In this document: positions 18,170 to 27,601 of the stretch, piece after piece | Position numbering within the stretch: the stretch's first letter is position 1 | How the letters are laid out: the number at the start of each line of letters is the position of its first letter | Source: Acerihabitans sp047324305 | Lineage (GTDB): Bacteria > Pseudomonadota > Gammaproteobacteria > Enterobacterales > Enterobacteriaceae | Assembly (NCBI RefSeq): GCF_047324305.1 | Contig: NZ_CP178740.1 | Location: forward strand, 2,108,001-2,172,000 | Direction of reading: 5' to 3' | DNA: 64,000 nucleotides | Position numbers and translations under genes: made by a program | Notes under the pieces: generated by a model | What the model saw: only the letters and a program-made list of their open reading frames with translations | The model's database searches: none | Told to the model about the DNA's origin: nothing

Positions 18170-20809
18170 TTAACCGGTATTACGCATTCCCGCCGCCACG
18201 CCGGCAATGGTCACCATCAGCGCCTGCTCGACCCGTGGGTCGGGGTGTTCCTGCTGGCGCGAGCGATGCAACAATTCAGCCTGCAGTACATTCAGCGGGT
18301 CGGTATAAACATTGCGCAGCGCGATGGACTCCGCAATCCACGGCAGATCGGCCATTAAATGATCGTCGTTGGCAATGGTCAGCACCACGTTAATGTCGTC
18401 CGCCAATTGCTTGCGCAGCTGTTTACCCAGCGGCCAGAGCTTTTCTTCCACCAGGCGCTGATCGTAATATTCCGCCAGCCACAGGTCGGCCTTGGCGAAC
18501 ACCATTTCCAGCATGCCGATGCGGGTGGAGAAAAACGGCCAATCGCTGCACATGGCTTCCAGCTGATCTTGTTTGCCTTCTTCCACCGCTTTTTGCAGCG
18601 CCGCGCCGGCGCCCAGCCACGCGGGCAGCATCAGGCGATTTTGCGTCCAGGCAAAAATCCACGGAATGGCGCGCAGGCTCTCAACGCCGCCGGAGGGACG
18701 CCGTTTGGCAGGACGCGAGCCCAGGGGCAGTTTACCCAGTTCCTGCTCCGGCGTAGCCGAACGGAAGTAAGGTACAAAATCGGGGTTTTCACGCACGTAG
18801 CCGCGATACATATTGCATGAGGTGGTTGAAAGGTCGTCCATCAGGGCGCGCCATTCCTGCTTCGGTTCCGGCGGCGGCAGCAGGTTGGCTTCGAGGATCG
18901 CACCGGTGTACAGCGCCAGGCTGCTGATGGCCACTTCCGGCAGGCCGAATTTAAAGCGGATCATTTCGCCTTGTTCGGTCACCCGCAGGCCGCCCTTCAG
19001 GCTGCCCGGGGGTTGCGACAGCAGGGCCGCGTGGGCCGGCGCGCCGCCACGGCCAATAGAACCGCCGCGGCCGTGGAACAGCGTCAGGGCGATGCCCACT
19101 TTTTCGCAGGTTTTGATTAACGCGTCCTGCGCGCGGTATTGCGCCCATGAGGCCGCCATGACCCCCGCATCCTTGGCCGAATCCGAATAGCCAATCATGA
19201 CCATCTGTTTGCCCTGGATAATGCCGCGGTACCAGTCAATGCTGAGCAGCTGGCTCATCACCTCATCGGCATTATTCAAATCGTCCAGGGTTTCAAACAG
19301 CGGCGCCACCGGCAGGATAAACTGGCAGCCGGCTTCCTTAAGCAGCAAATGTACCGCCAGCACATCGGAAGGCGTCTTGGCCATGGAGATGACATAGGCG
19401 GCAATGGAGCCTTCCGGCGCGTCGGCGATCACCCGGCAGGTATCGAGCACCTCGCGGGTTTCGTCGCTGAGCTGGTAATGACGGGGCAACAGCGGGCGTT
19501 TGGAGTTCAATTCGCGGATCAGAAACGCCTGTTTATCGCTTTCAGACCAGCTTTCGTAATCCCCCAGCCCCAGGTAGCGGGTGACTTCGCTTAACGCTTC
19601 CGTGTGACGCGTGCTTTCCTGGCGCACGTCGATACGCACCAACTGGATGCCGAAGCACTTGATACGCCGTAGGGTATCCAGCAACTGGCCGCTGGCAATA
19701 ATGCCCATGCCGCAGGCTTTCAGCGATTCGTAACAGGCAAACAAGGGCGCCCAAAGCTGATCGTTGTGCTCCAGCAGATCTTCCGGCGGCAGCACCAGCT
19801 CGCCCCTGAGTTTCGCCGACAGCCAGTTCTGGGTGCCGATCAATTGGGCGCGCAACCGCTTCATGATGACCCGATAAGGTTCCTGGATTTCGTCGCCGCC
19901 GGCCAATGCCCGTAGCTCCGGCGTGCATTCCGTCATCGACAGCTCGGATACCAGTACCTGGATGTCGCGGATAAACAGATCGGCGGCTTTCCAGCGGCTT
20001 AACAACAACACGCGCCGGGTGATATCGGCGGTGACGTTGGGGTTGCCGTCCCGATCGCCGCCCATCCAGGAGGTAAATCGCACCGGCACGTTCTCCACCG
20101 GCAGTTTATAACCGAACACCGTTTCCAGCTGTTCGTTCAGTTCGCGCAAATACTGCGGCACGCCTTCCCACAGGCTGTTTTCCACATTGGCGAAACCCCA
20201 TTTTGCCTCGTCCACCGGCGATGGACGGTTTTTGCGTATCTCGTCCGTATGCCAGTATTGCGACACCAGCTGGCGCAGACGCCGCATAATCTGTTTACGC
20301 TCATAGTCCGCCAGATCGCTGTGATCCAGCTGTTTCAGGCAGCTGTTGACTTCAACCATCATATGGATCAGGGTGCGGCGGGCAATTTCGGTGGGATGGG
20401 CGGTTAATACCAGTTCGATTGACAGTGACTCCACCGCGGCGCGAATATCTTTATCATCCAGCGCGTTATTCTCTTTCAGACGGGCAAAGACCTTACCCAG
20501 GCCTTCCGGGTTATTCGCCGCCTCGCCGTGGGGGGAAATGACGTGGAACTGTTCCGCGGTATTGGTCAGGTTCAAAAACTGACTGAAGGCGCGTGCCACG
20601 GGCAGCAGCTCGTCATTGGATAAGTTCTGTAAAGTGGAAAGCAGTTCCTGGCGATGGGTTTCGCTACCCGCACGGGAGGACTTTGACAGCTTGCGGATGG
20701 TCTCTACCTTATCCAGGATATTCTCGCCCATCGCATCTTTTATGGTGTCGCCCAGAAGTTTCCCGAGCATACTAACGTTGCTTCGCATTGCCGAATATTG
20801 TTCGTTCAT
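18170..20809 (-). CDS. ppc: Phosphoenolpyruvate carboxylase
   Basis: Ppc makes oxaloacetate from PEP and bicarbonate, refilling the TCA cycle. The start at 20809 gives MNEQYSAMRSNVSMLG, the family N-terminus; the open frame upstream adds 20 unrelated residues. The product has 879 residues (E. coli 883). The catalytic His motif VLTAHPTEIARRT, GYSDSAKDAG, the FHGRGGSIGRGG loop and the C-terminal GMRNTG are all present. It lies downstream of argE on the same strand. Confidence 0.98.
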   Translation of the reverse strand: MNEQYSAMRSNVSMLGKLLGDTIKDAMGENILDKVETIRKLSKSSRAGSETHRQELLSTLQNLSNDELLPVARAFSQFLNLTNTAEQFHVISPHGEAANNPEGLGKVFARLKENNALDDKDIRAAVESLSIELVLTAHPTEIARRTLIHMMVEVNSCLKQLDHSDLADYERKQIMRRLRQLVSQYWHTDEIRKNRPSPVDEAKWGFANVENSLWEGVPQYLRELNEQLETVFGYKLPVENVPVRFTSWMGGDRDGNPNVTADITRRVLLLSRWKAADLFIRDIQVLVSELSMTECTPELRALAGGDEIQEPYRVIMKRLRAQLIGTQNWLSAKLRGELVLPPEDLLEHNDQLWAPLFACYESLKACGMGIIASGQLLDTLRRIKCFGIQLVRIDVRQESTRHTEALSEVTRYLGLGDYESWSESDKQAFLIRELNSKRPLLPRHYQLSDETREVLDTCRVIADAPEGSIAAYVISMAKTPSDVLAVHLLLKEAGCQFILPVAPLFETLDDLNNADEVMSQLLSIDWYRGIIQGKQMVMIGYSDSAKDAGVMAASWAQYRAQDALIKTCEKVGIALTLFHGRGGSIGRGGAPAHAALLSQPPGSLKGGLRVTEQGEMIRFKFGLPEVAISSLALYTGAILEANLLPPPEPKQEWRALMDDLSTTSCNMYRGYVRENPDFVPYFRSATPEQELGKLPLGSRPAKRRPSGGVESLRAIPWIFAWTQNRLMLPAWLGAGAALQKAVEEGKQDQLEAMCSDWPFFSTRIGMLEMVFAKADLWLAEYYDQRLVEEKLWPLGKQLRKQLADDINVVLTIANDDHLMADLPWIAESIALRNVYTDPLNVLQAELLHRSRQQEHPDPRVEQALMVTIAGVAAGMRNTG

Positions 20810-21065
20810 AAGGACCCTGATCCAACTCACCTGAAAATTTATTTCACCCGAATGACGTAAATCACCCACCGTTATCTAGCCATGTATCCATTCATTCGTC
20901 AAATGACATCAATTCACGCCATATAACATTAAAATCGCGTCAATTCTTGAAAGTTAACAACATGTAATGATTATAAGAAATACTTATCGCCATAAACCTG
21001 GCCGCGCCTTTCATACGGGGCCAGGCGCGCGAAGTCTGGGGCAAAGGACAAAAAGTCAGCGATGA

Positions 21066-22217
21066 TCATTGCAGGCAGAAATGTCGTATCACTTGGGAAA
21101 TTAATTCCCGCGTCGGTTTAATAAAGGCGGTATCAATATATTCGTCGGGCTGATGCGCCTGTTTTATCGATCCCGGGCCCAAGACGAGAGTGGGGCACAG
21201 CTGCTGGATAAACGGCGCTTCGGTACAGTAATTGACCACATCGGTTTTGACGCCCAGCAACGTCTCCACCACTGCCACCAGACGATGGTCCGCAGGGCAT
21301 TCATAACCGGGGATGGGCGGATGCAGGGCGGTAATGGTTAACCGTCCCGGCCAGCGCGCGCTTACCGGCGCCAGGGCCTCGGTCAATAACCCGTCCAGGT
21401 CGCCGAGCGTCAGGCCGGGCAGCGGGCGGATATCCATATGCAGCTCGCAACAGCCGCAAATGCGATTGGCGGAATCACCGCCGTGGATGTGGCCGAAATT
21501 CATGGTGGGGTAGGGGATGTCGAAGGCCGGGTGATGGTAACGTTCCTGCAACGTATTGCGTAGTATCATCAGGTGGGAAATGGCCTCGTGCATCAGTTCG
21601 ATAGCGTTAACGCCCAGGCTCGGGTCGCTGGAGTGGCCTGATTGGCCCTGGATACGCACCGCATTGGAAATATGGCCTTTATGGGCGCGCACCGGCTGCA
21701 GCGAGGTCGGTTCGCCGATAATGGCGCAATCCGGGCGCAGCTCGCTGGACTGGGCGAAATAGCTGGCTCCCGCCATACTGGTTTCCTCATCGGCGGTGGC
21801 GAGGATATATAATGGCTTTTGCAGCTTGCTGGTATCGATATCGCGCAGCGTGTCGAGGATAAAGGCAAAAAAGCCTTTCATATCGGCGGTGCCCAGGCCA
21901 TACAGCTTATTATTGTCTTCGGTCAGGGTAAAGGGATCGCGTGTCCAGCGTCCGTCGTCAAACGGGACGGTATCGGTGTGCCCCGTCAGCAGCAGGCCGC
22001 CGGCGCCGCTGCCGATACGGGCCAGCATATTATATTTGTTGCGCGTGCCCGGCACCGGCTGGATTTCGACCTGGAAACCCAGCGTCGTGAACCACCCCGC
22101 CAGCAAATTGATTAAGGTCTGATTACTTTGATCCAGGGCGCTGTCGGTGGCACTGATGGACGGCGTGGCGATCAGGGCGCGGTACAACTCCATAAACGGG
22201 GGTAATTTTGTCTTCAC
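21066..22217 (-). CDS. argE: Acetylornithine deacetylase
   Basis: ArgE is an M20-family zinc hydrolase that removes the acetyl group from N-acetylornithine in arginine synthesis. The 383 residues equal E. coli. Metal-site motifs TGHTDTVPFDDGRW and TADEETSMAGA (catalytic Glu pair) are visible. It is divergent from argCBH across a shared control region with ARG boxes. Confidence 0.97.
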   Translation of the reverse strand: MKTKLPPFMELYRALIATPSISATDSALDQSNQTLINLLAGWFTTLGFQVEIQPVPGTRNKYNMLARIGSGAGGLLLTGHTDTVPFDDGRWTRDPFTLTEDNNKLYGLGTADMKGFFAFILDTLRDIDTSKLQKPLYILATADEETSMAGASYFAQSSELRPDCAIIGEPTSLQPVRAHKGHISNAVRIQGQSGHSSDPSLGVNAIELMHEAISHLMILRNTLQERYHHPAFDIPYPTMNFGHIHGGDSANRICGCCELHMDIRPLPGLTLGDLDGLLTEALAPVSARWPGRLTITALHPPIPGYECPADHRLVAVVETLLGVKTDVVNYCTEAPFIQQLCPTLVLGPGSIKQAHQPDEYIDTAFIKPTRELISQVIRHFCLQ

Positions 22218-22240
22218 TGTTGACAGCCTTTAGTTTGGAT

Positions 22241-22281
22241 AGTATCAATATTCATGCAATAATAGTGAATAAAAATACACT
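22241..22281. promoter_or_regulatory. ArgR operator (two ARG boxes) between argE and argC
   Basis: Box 1 reads AGTATCAATATTCATGCA at 22241 and box 2 AGTGAATAAAAATACACT at 22264. Both fit the 18-bp ARG box and are nearly the E. coli argE-argCBH operator sequence. They would repress both divergent transcripts. Confidence 0.88.
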
Positions 22282-22437
22282 AACGTTGAGCGTAAAGTAA
22301 ACGGATACTTACCAGACTACTACGCTTGACCTCGCGGGTGAACAGCGAATAGTTGCTTAAGCGACGACTTAGGCGACAAAGAGTTGCTGGAGATCCCTTC
22401 TCGTCGTGATAGCAAATCAAGAAGGTGAACAAAAGTC

Positions 22438-23442
22438 ATGCTGAATACGCTGATTGTTGGTGCCAGCGGATACGCCGGAGCTGAGCTTGCGGCCTATCTC
22501 AACCGTCACCCGCATATGAACATAACCGCTTTGGCGGTTTCAGCGCAAAGTGCGGATGCCGGGAAATTACTGTCCGAACTGCATCCCCAGCTTAAGGGCG
22601 TGGTCGATTTACCGCTGCTGCCCCTGATCGACGCCGCTGAACTGGCGAAAACGGTGGATGTGGTGTTTCTCGCCACCGCCCATGAGGTCAGCCACGATCT
22701 GGCGCCGGTATTCCTGGCCGCCGGCTGCGTGGTGTTCGACCTCTCCGGCGCGTTCCGCGTCAATCAGGCATCGTTCTACAGCCAGTATTATGGTTTTGAA
22801 CACCAGCATGCCGACTGGCTGGCGAAGGCGGTCTACGGCCTGGCGGAATGGCAGGGCGAGGCGTTGCAGCAGGCGCAACTGATTGCCGTGCCGGGCTGCT
22901 ATCCCACCGCGTCCCAGCTGGCGCTCAAGCCGCTGGTCGACGGCGGTCTGCTTAACGACGCCCAGTGGCCGGTGATCAACGCCGTCAGCGGCGTCAGCGG
23001 CGCTGGCCGGAAAGCGTCGCTTGCCACCAGCGTCTGCGAGGTCAGTCTGCAACCCTACGGCATATTTACCCATCGCCACCAGCCGGAAATCGCCGCCCAT
23101 CTTGGCATCCCGGTGATATTTACCCCCCATTTAGGCAATTTTGCCCGCGGTATCCTGGCCACCATCACCTGCCGCTTAAACGCGGGCGTGACGGCGGGCG
23201 ATGTGGCCGAATCCTATCATAACGCCTATCACGATAAACCCCTGGTACGGTTGTATGAGAAAGGCGTGCCGGCGCTGAAGGCGGTAGTGGGACTGCCGTT
23301 TTGCGATATTGGCTTCGCGGTGCAGGGCGAGCATTTAATCGTGGTGGCCACCGAAGATAATTTATTAAAAGGAGCGGCCGCGCAGGCAGTACAATGCGCT
23401 AATATCCGCTTTGGTTTTGCACAAACGCAGGCGCTGCTGTAA
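22438..23442 (+). CDS. argC: N-acetyl-gamma-glutamyl-phosphate reductase
   Basis: ArgC reduces the acyl phosphate made by ArgB to the semialdehyde, using NADPH. The 334 residues equal E. coli. GASGYAGAELAAYL is the nucleotide-binding turn and VPGCYPTASQLALKPL holds the catalytic Cys. It is the first gene of the argCB(H) run; argB follows after 26 bases. Confidence 0.97.
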   Translation: MLNTLIVGASGYAGAELAAYLNRHPHMNITALAVSAQSADAGKLLSELHPQLKGVVDLPLLPLIDAAELAKTVDVVFLATAHEVSHDLAPVFLAAGCVVFDLSGAFRVNQASFYSQYYGFEHQHADWLAKAVYGLAEWQGEALQQAQLIAVPGCYPTASQLALKPLVDGGLLNDAQWPVINAVSGVSGAGRKASLATSVCEVSLQPYGIFTHRHQPEIAAHLGIPVIFTPHLGNFARGILATITCRLNAGVTAGDVAESYHNAYHDKPLVRLYEKGVPALKAVVGLPFCDIGFAVQGEHLIVVATEDNLLKGAAAQAVQCANIRFGFAQTQALL

Positions 23443-23468
23443 CGGCTGGCGACGAGGTAATAAAAATA

Positions 23469-24242
23469 ATGAATCCGTTAATTATAAAACTGGGTGGCGT
23501 GTTACTCGATAGCGAAGAGGCGCTGGAGCGTTTATTTTCGGCGCTGGACAGCTATCGCGCGCAGCATCAACGCCCGTTGCTGATTGTCCATGGCGGCGGT
23601 TGCCTGGTGGACGAGCTGATGAAAAAACTGGCGCTGCCGGTGACCAAGGTCAACGGCCTGCGGGTTACGCCGGCGGACCAGATTGATATCATCACCGGCG
23701 CGCTGGCCGGCACGGCCAATAAGACCCTGCTGGCCTGGTCAAAAAAACATGCCATCCCGGCGGTCGGGTTATGCCTGGGCGACGGCAATAGCGTCGATGT
23801 TACAACGCTTGATGAGAAACTCGGCCATGTCGGCAAGGCGCAGCCGGGTTCGCCGGCGTTGTTAAATACCTTGCTTGGCGCCGGTTACCTGCCGGTTATC
23901 AGCTCTATCGGCATTACCGCCGACGGCCGGCTGATGAACGTCAATGCGGACCAGGCCGCCACCGCGCTGGCCGCCACCCTGGGGGCCGATCTGATCTTAT
24001 TGTCCGATGTCAGCGGCATTCTCGACGGCAAAGGCCAGCGCATTGCCGAAATGACCGCCCATAAAGCGGAGCAGCTGATAGCGCAGGGGATCATTACCGA
24101 CGGCATGATTGTAAAAGTCAACGCGGCGCTGGATGCGGCCCGCACGCTGGGCCGTCCGGTGGACATCGCCGGCTGGCGGCATGCGGAGCAACTGCCGGCG
24201 TTGTTTAACGGCGAGTCCATCGGCACGCGCATCCTGGCCTGA
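23469..24242 (+). CDS. argB: Acetylglutamate kinase
   Basis: ArgB phosphorylates N-acetylglutamate. The 257 residues fit the E. coli-type enzyme (258). IIKLGGVLLDS and LLIVHGGGCLVD are the phosphate-binding segments, and VNADQAATALAATLGADLILL follows. Next comes a 177-base gap before argH, longer than expected for a tight operon. Confidence 0.97.
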   Translation: MNPLIIKLGGVLLDSEEALERLFSALDSYRAQHQRPLLIVHGGGCLVDELMKKLALPVTKVNGLRVTPADQIDIITGALAGTANKTLLAWSKKHAIPAVGLCLGDGNSVDVTTLDEKLGHVGKAQPGSPALLNTLLGAGYLPVISSIGITADGRLMNVNADQAATALAATLGADLILLSDVSGILDGKGQRIAEMTAHKAEQLIAQGIITDGMIVKVNAALDAARTLGRPVDIAGWRHAEQLPALFNGESIGTRILA

Positions 24243-24419
24243 CGTTGCCGGCGGGATACCGGCTGGGTAAGATAACGTGCGCGGCCGCATGGCTATCCGG
24301 GGGGCCTGGCGCAGGTTCAGCAGTATTTCCATGGGAGCGCCGTTTCCGGCGTCCCCTCATCATTCGGCATGGGCGCGCGGCGGCGAGCGCGCCGGCAAAA
24401 AAAATAATGGAGCACGGTT

Positions 24420-25793
24420 ATGGCACTTTGGGGCGGACGGTTCAGCCAGGCGGCGGATCAGCGGTTTAAATCATTTAACGACTCGCTGCGCTTTGATTAC
24501 CGGCTGGCGGAGCAGGATATTATCGGCTCGGTGGCCTGGTCGAAAGCGCTGGTTACCGTCGGTGTGCTGACGGCGGAGGAACAGCTGCGCCTGGAGGAAG
24601 CCCTGTCTTTTCTTCTGGAGGAAGTGAGTGCCGCGCCCGAGTCCATCCTTGCCAGCGACGCCGAGGATATTCATAGCTGGGTGGAGCAGCGCCTGATTGA
24701 AAAAGTCGGCGACCTGGGCAAAAAACTGCATACCGGCCGCAGCCGCAACGATCAGGTGGCCACCGATCTGAAGCTGTGGTGCAAGATGCAACTGTCCGAG
24801 CTGCTGGCCGCCGTGCGCCAGTTGCAAACCGCGCTGGTCGCCACCGCCGAGGTCAACCAGGACGCGGTGATGCCTGGTTATACGCATTTGCAGCGCGCCC
24901 AGCCGGTCACCTTTGCCCATTGGTGCCTGGCCTATGGCGAAATGCTGGCGCGCGATGAAAGCCGCCTGCGGGACACCCTAAAACGTCTTGACGTCAGCCC
25001 GCTGGGTTCCGGGGCGCTGGCCGGCACCGCTTACGCCATCGATCGCGACCAGTTGGCCGGCTGGCTGGGTTTTGCCACGGCAACGCGAAATAGCCTTGAT
25101 AGCGTGTCCGATCGTGACCATGTGCTGGAGTTGCTGTCCAATGCCGCCATCAGCATGGTCCATCTCTCGCGTTTTGCCGAAGACCTGATTCTGTTCAACA
25201 GCGGCGAGGCGGCGTTTATCGAATTGTCCGATCGGGTCACTTCCGGCTCGTCCCTGATGCCGCAAAAGAAAAATCCCGATGCGCTGGAGCTTATCCGCGG
25301 CAAGTGCGGCCGGGTCCAGGGGGCGCTTACCGGCATGATGGTGACCCTGAAAGGGCTGCCGCTGGCGTATAACAAGGATATGCAGGAAGACAAGGAGGGC
25401 CTGTTCGATGCGCTGGATACCTGGCTGGATTGCCTGCATATGGCCGCGCTGGTGCTGGAAGGGCTACAGGTGAAGCGTGCGCGTTGCCGCGAGGCGGCGC
25501 AGCAGGGCTATGCCAATGCCACCGAACTGGCCGATTACCTGGTCGCCAAGGGCATCCCGTTTCGCGAGGCGCATCATATCGTCGGCGAGGCGGTAGTCGA
25601 GGCCATCGGCCAGGGCAAAGCCCTGGAGGCGCTGGAGCTGGCTGAATTGCAGGCGTTCAGCCCGGTTATTGGCGAGGATGTTTATCCGGCCCTGTCGCTG
25701 CAATCGTGCCTGGACAAACGCTCGGCAAAAGGCGGCGTGTCGCCGCAGCAGGTGGCGGCCGCCATTGCCGAGGCGAAAAACCGTTTGGCGTAG
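24420..25793 (+). CDS. argH: Argininosuccinate lyase
   Basis: ArgH splits argininosuccinate into arginine and fumarate, the last step of the pathway. The 457 residues equal E. coli. The superfamily signature GSSLMPQKKNPDALELIRGK and the DIHSWVE and TGRSRNDQ motifs are present. Its ATG follows a GGAGC site. Argininosuccinate synthase (argG), which some related genera carry between argB and argH, is not in the window. Confidence 0.97.
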   Translation: MALWGGRFSQAADQRFKSFNDSLRFDYRLAEQDIIGSVAWSKALVTVGVLTAEEQLRLEEALSFLLEEVSAAPESILASDAEDIHSWVEQRLIEKVGDLGKKLHTGRSRNDQVATDLKLWCKMQLSELLAAVRQLQTALVATAEVNQDAVMPGYTHLQRAQPVTFAHWCLAYGEMLARDESRLRDTLKRLDVSPLGSGALAGTAYAIDRDQLAGWLGFATATRNSLDSVSDRDHVLELLSNAAISMVHLSRFAEDLILFNSGEAAFIELSDRVTSGSSLMPQKKNPDALELIRGKCGRVQGALTGMMVTLKGLPLAYNKDMQEDKEGLFDALDTWLDCLHMAALVLEGLQVKRARCREAAQQGYANATELADYLVAKGIPFREAHHIVGEAVVEAIGQGKALEALELAELQAFSPVIGEDVYPALSLQSCLDKRSAKGGVSPQQVAAAIAEAKNRLA

Positions 25794-25796
25794 CTG

Positions 25797-26534
25797 TCAG
25801 GCCGGTTGCAGTAAAAACGCTTCCAGCTCTTCGCTGCCGCCGATATGGCGCCCGCCGATAAACACCTGCGGCACGGTGGAACGGCCGGTTACCGCGCGCA
25901 GGCTGACGGTGGTGGCGTCTTTACCCAATGAGATTTCTTCATACTGGATTCCGTTGTCGCGCAGCATCTGCTTGGCTTTGGCGCAGAACGGACAGCCTGG
26001 TTTGGTAAACAGCGAAACGGATTCCTGGACTTTGCATTCCGGCGCCAGGTAACACAGCATGGTATCGGCGTCGGAAACTTCGAACGGGTCGCCCGGTTTG
26101 TTCGGTTCAACAAACATTTTTTCCACCACGCCGTCGCGTACCAGCATCGAATAACGCCATGAGCGCGGGCCGAATCCCAGCTCGGCTTTTTCCACCAGCA
26201 TGCCCATGCCCTGGGTAAATTCACCGTTGCCGTCGGGGATAAAGGTAATATGTTCGGCGTTTTGGTCGGCTTGCCAGGCGTTCATGACAAACGTATCGTT
26301 AACCGAAATACAGACGATGCTGTCCACGCCGTGCTTGTGGAATAACCCGGCCAGCTCATTGTAGCGCGGTAAATGGCTGGAGGAGCAGGTAGGCGTAAAG
26401 GCGCCCGGCAGTGAAAATACGATAACCGTTTTATGCTTGAACAGTTCGTCGGAAGAGATATCGACCCAGTTGTCATCCTTACGGGTGTGGAAAGTAACCG
26501 ATGGGACTTTCTTGCCTTCATGACTACTAAACAT
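25797..26534 (-). CDS. Hybrid peroxiredoxin-glutaredoxin
   Basis: This 245-residue fusion reduces hydroperoxides using glutathione through its own glutaredoxin domain. The N-terminal Prx5-like domain has the peroxidatic Cys in PGAFTPTCSSSHLP (about residues 44-57). The C-terminal glutaredoxin has the CPFC active site (about 180-183) and STVPQVFIGG cis-Pro loop. Such hybrids are known from Haemophilus and Yersinia. It is divergent from oxyR, which suggests OxyR control. E. coli has no equivalent beside oxyR. Confidence 0.93.
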   Translation of the reverse strand: MFSSHEGKKVPSVTFHTRKDDNWVDISSDELFKHKTVIVFSLPGAFTPTCSSSHLPRYNELAGLFHKHGVDSIVCISVNDTFVMNAWQADQNAEHITFIPDGNGEFTQGMGMLVEKAELGFGPRSWRYSMLVRDGVVEKMFVEPNKPGDPFEVSDADTMLCYLAPECKVQESVSLFTKPGCPFCAKAKQMLRDNGIQYEEISLGKDATTVSLRAVTGRSTVPQVFIGGRHIGGSEELEAFLLQPA

Positions 26535-26611
26535 TGAAGAACCTCTTAACAGAAAAGAAAAAAGTGACTTTAACAGCTTGTCATACTGCGCGGGAATTAT
26601 TATTAAGATTA

Positions 26612-26652
26612 ACTATTGATAGGGATAATCGTTGATTGCTATCCTATCTATC
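26612..26652. promoter_or_regulatory. Candidate OxyR-controlled divergent promoter region
   Basis: The 149-base spacer between the peroxiredoxin gene and oxyR contains several ATAG and CTAT quarter-sites (TTGATAGGG near 26617, GCTATCCTATCTATC near 26638), the elements OxyR tetramers bind. The spacing does not fit the consensus cleanly, so the exact site is uncertain. Confidence 0.4.
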
Positions 26653-26683
26653 GACGCGAACTATCGCGGCACGGAGGATGTTA

Positions 26684-27601
26684 ATGAATATTCGCGATCT
26701 TGAGTATTTGGTGGCCCTGGCCGAGCACCGTCATTTCCGACGGGCGGCCGATGCCAGTCATGTCAGCCAGCCCACCCTGAGCGGCCAGATTCGTAAGCTG
26801 GAAGACGAACTGGGCGTGATGCTGCTGGAGCGCACCAGCCGTAAGGTCCTGTTCACCCAGGCCGGGCTGCTGCTGGTGGATCAGGCCCGCACGGTCCTGC
26901 GCGAAGTGAAAATACTGCGCGAGATGGCCAGCCAGCAGGGGGAGTCCATGTCCGGCCCATTGCATATCGGCCTGATCCCTACCGTCGGCCCCTATTTACT
27001 GCCGCATATTATCCCCACCCTGCATGAGACCTACCCAAAGCTGGAAATGTACCTGCACGAGGCCCAGACCAGTCAACTGCTGCTGCAACTGGACAGCGGC
27101 AAACTCGATTGCGCCATCTTGGCCTTGGTAAAAGAGAGCGAAGCTTTTATCGAAATCCCGTTATTCGATGAACCGATGCAACTGGCTGTTTATGCCGATC
27201 ATCCCTGGGCGGACCGTGAACGTGTGCCGATGTCGGATTTATCGGGGGAGAAGCTGTTGATGCTGGAAGACGGCCATTGCCTGCGCGATCAGGCGCTGGG
27301 CTTCTGCTTCCAGGCCGGCGCCGACGAGGATACGCATTTTCGCGCCACCAGCCTGGAAACCCTGCGCAACATGGTGGCGGCCGGCAGCGGCATTACCTTG
27401 CTGCCCGCATTGGCGGTGCCTAATGAGCGTAAGCGTGACGGCGTCTGTTATATGAAATGCTATAAACCCGAGCCGAAACGCACCGTGGCGTTGGTCTACC
27501 GGCCCGGCTCACCGCTGCGCGCCCGCTATGAGCAGTTGGCCGAGTCGATACGCACCCATATGCAGGCCTATATGGGTACCGACTTAAAAGAGGCGGTTTA
27601 A
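26684..27601 (+). CDS. oxyR: Hydrogen peroxide-sensing regulator OxyR
   Basis: OxyR is a LysR-family activator switched on by a disulphide between Cys199 and Cys208. The start at 26684 (MNIRDLEYLVALAEHRHF) gives 305 residues, exactly E. coli; the longer frame from 26636 adds 16 unrelated residues. Both redox cysteines are present (GHCLRDQALGFC). An AGGA site precedes the start. Its 3' end overlaps that of the converging sthA by 18 bases, as in E. coli. Confidence 0.97.
   Translation: MNIRDLEYLVALAEHRHFRRAADASHVSQPTLSGQIRKLEDELGVMLLERTSRKVLFTQAGLLLVDQARTVLREVKILREMASQQGESMSGPLHIGLIPTVGPYLLPHIIPTLHETYPKLEMYLHEAQTSQLLLQLDSGKLDCAILALVKESEAFIEIPLFDEPMQLAVYADHPWADRERVPMSDLSGEKLLMLEDGHCLRDQALGFCFQAGADEDTHFRATSLETLRNMVAAGSGITLLPALAVPNERKRDGVCYMKCYKPEPKRTVALVYRPGSPLRARYEQLAESIRTHMQAYMGTDLKEAV

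Noticed and set aside
24243..24419. Remnant of argG between argB and argH
   Set aside because: No recognisable argG motif in any frame; only the gap itself is reported.
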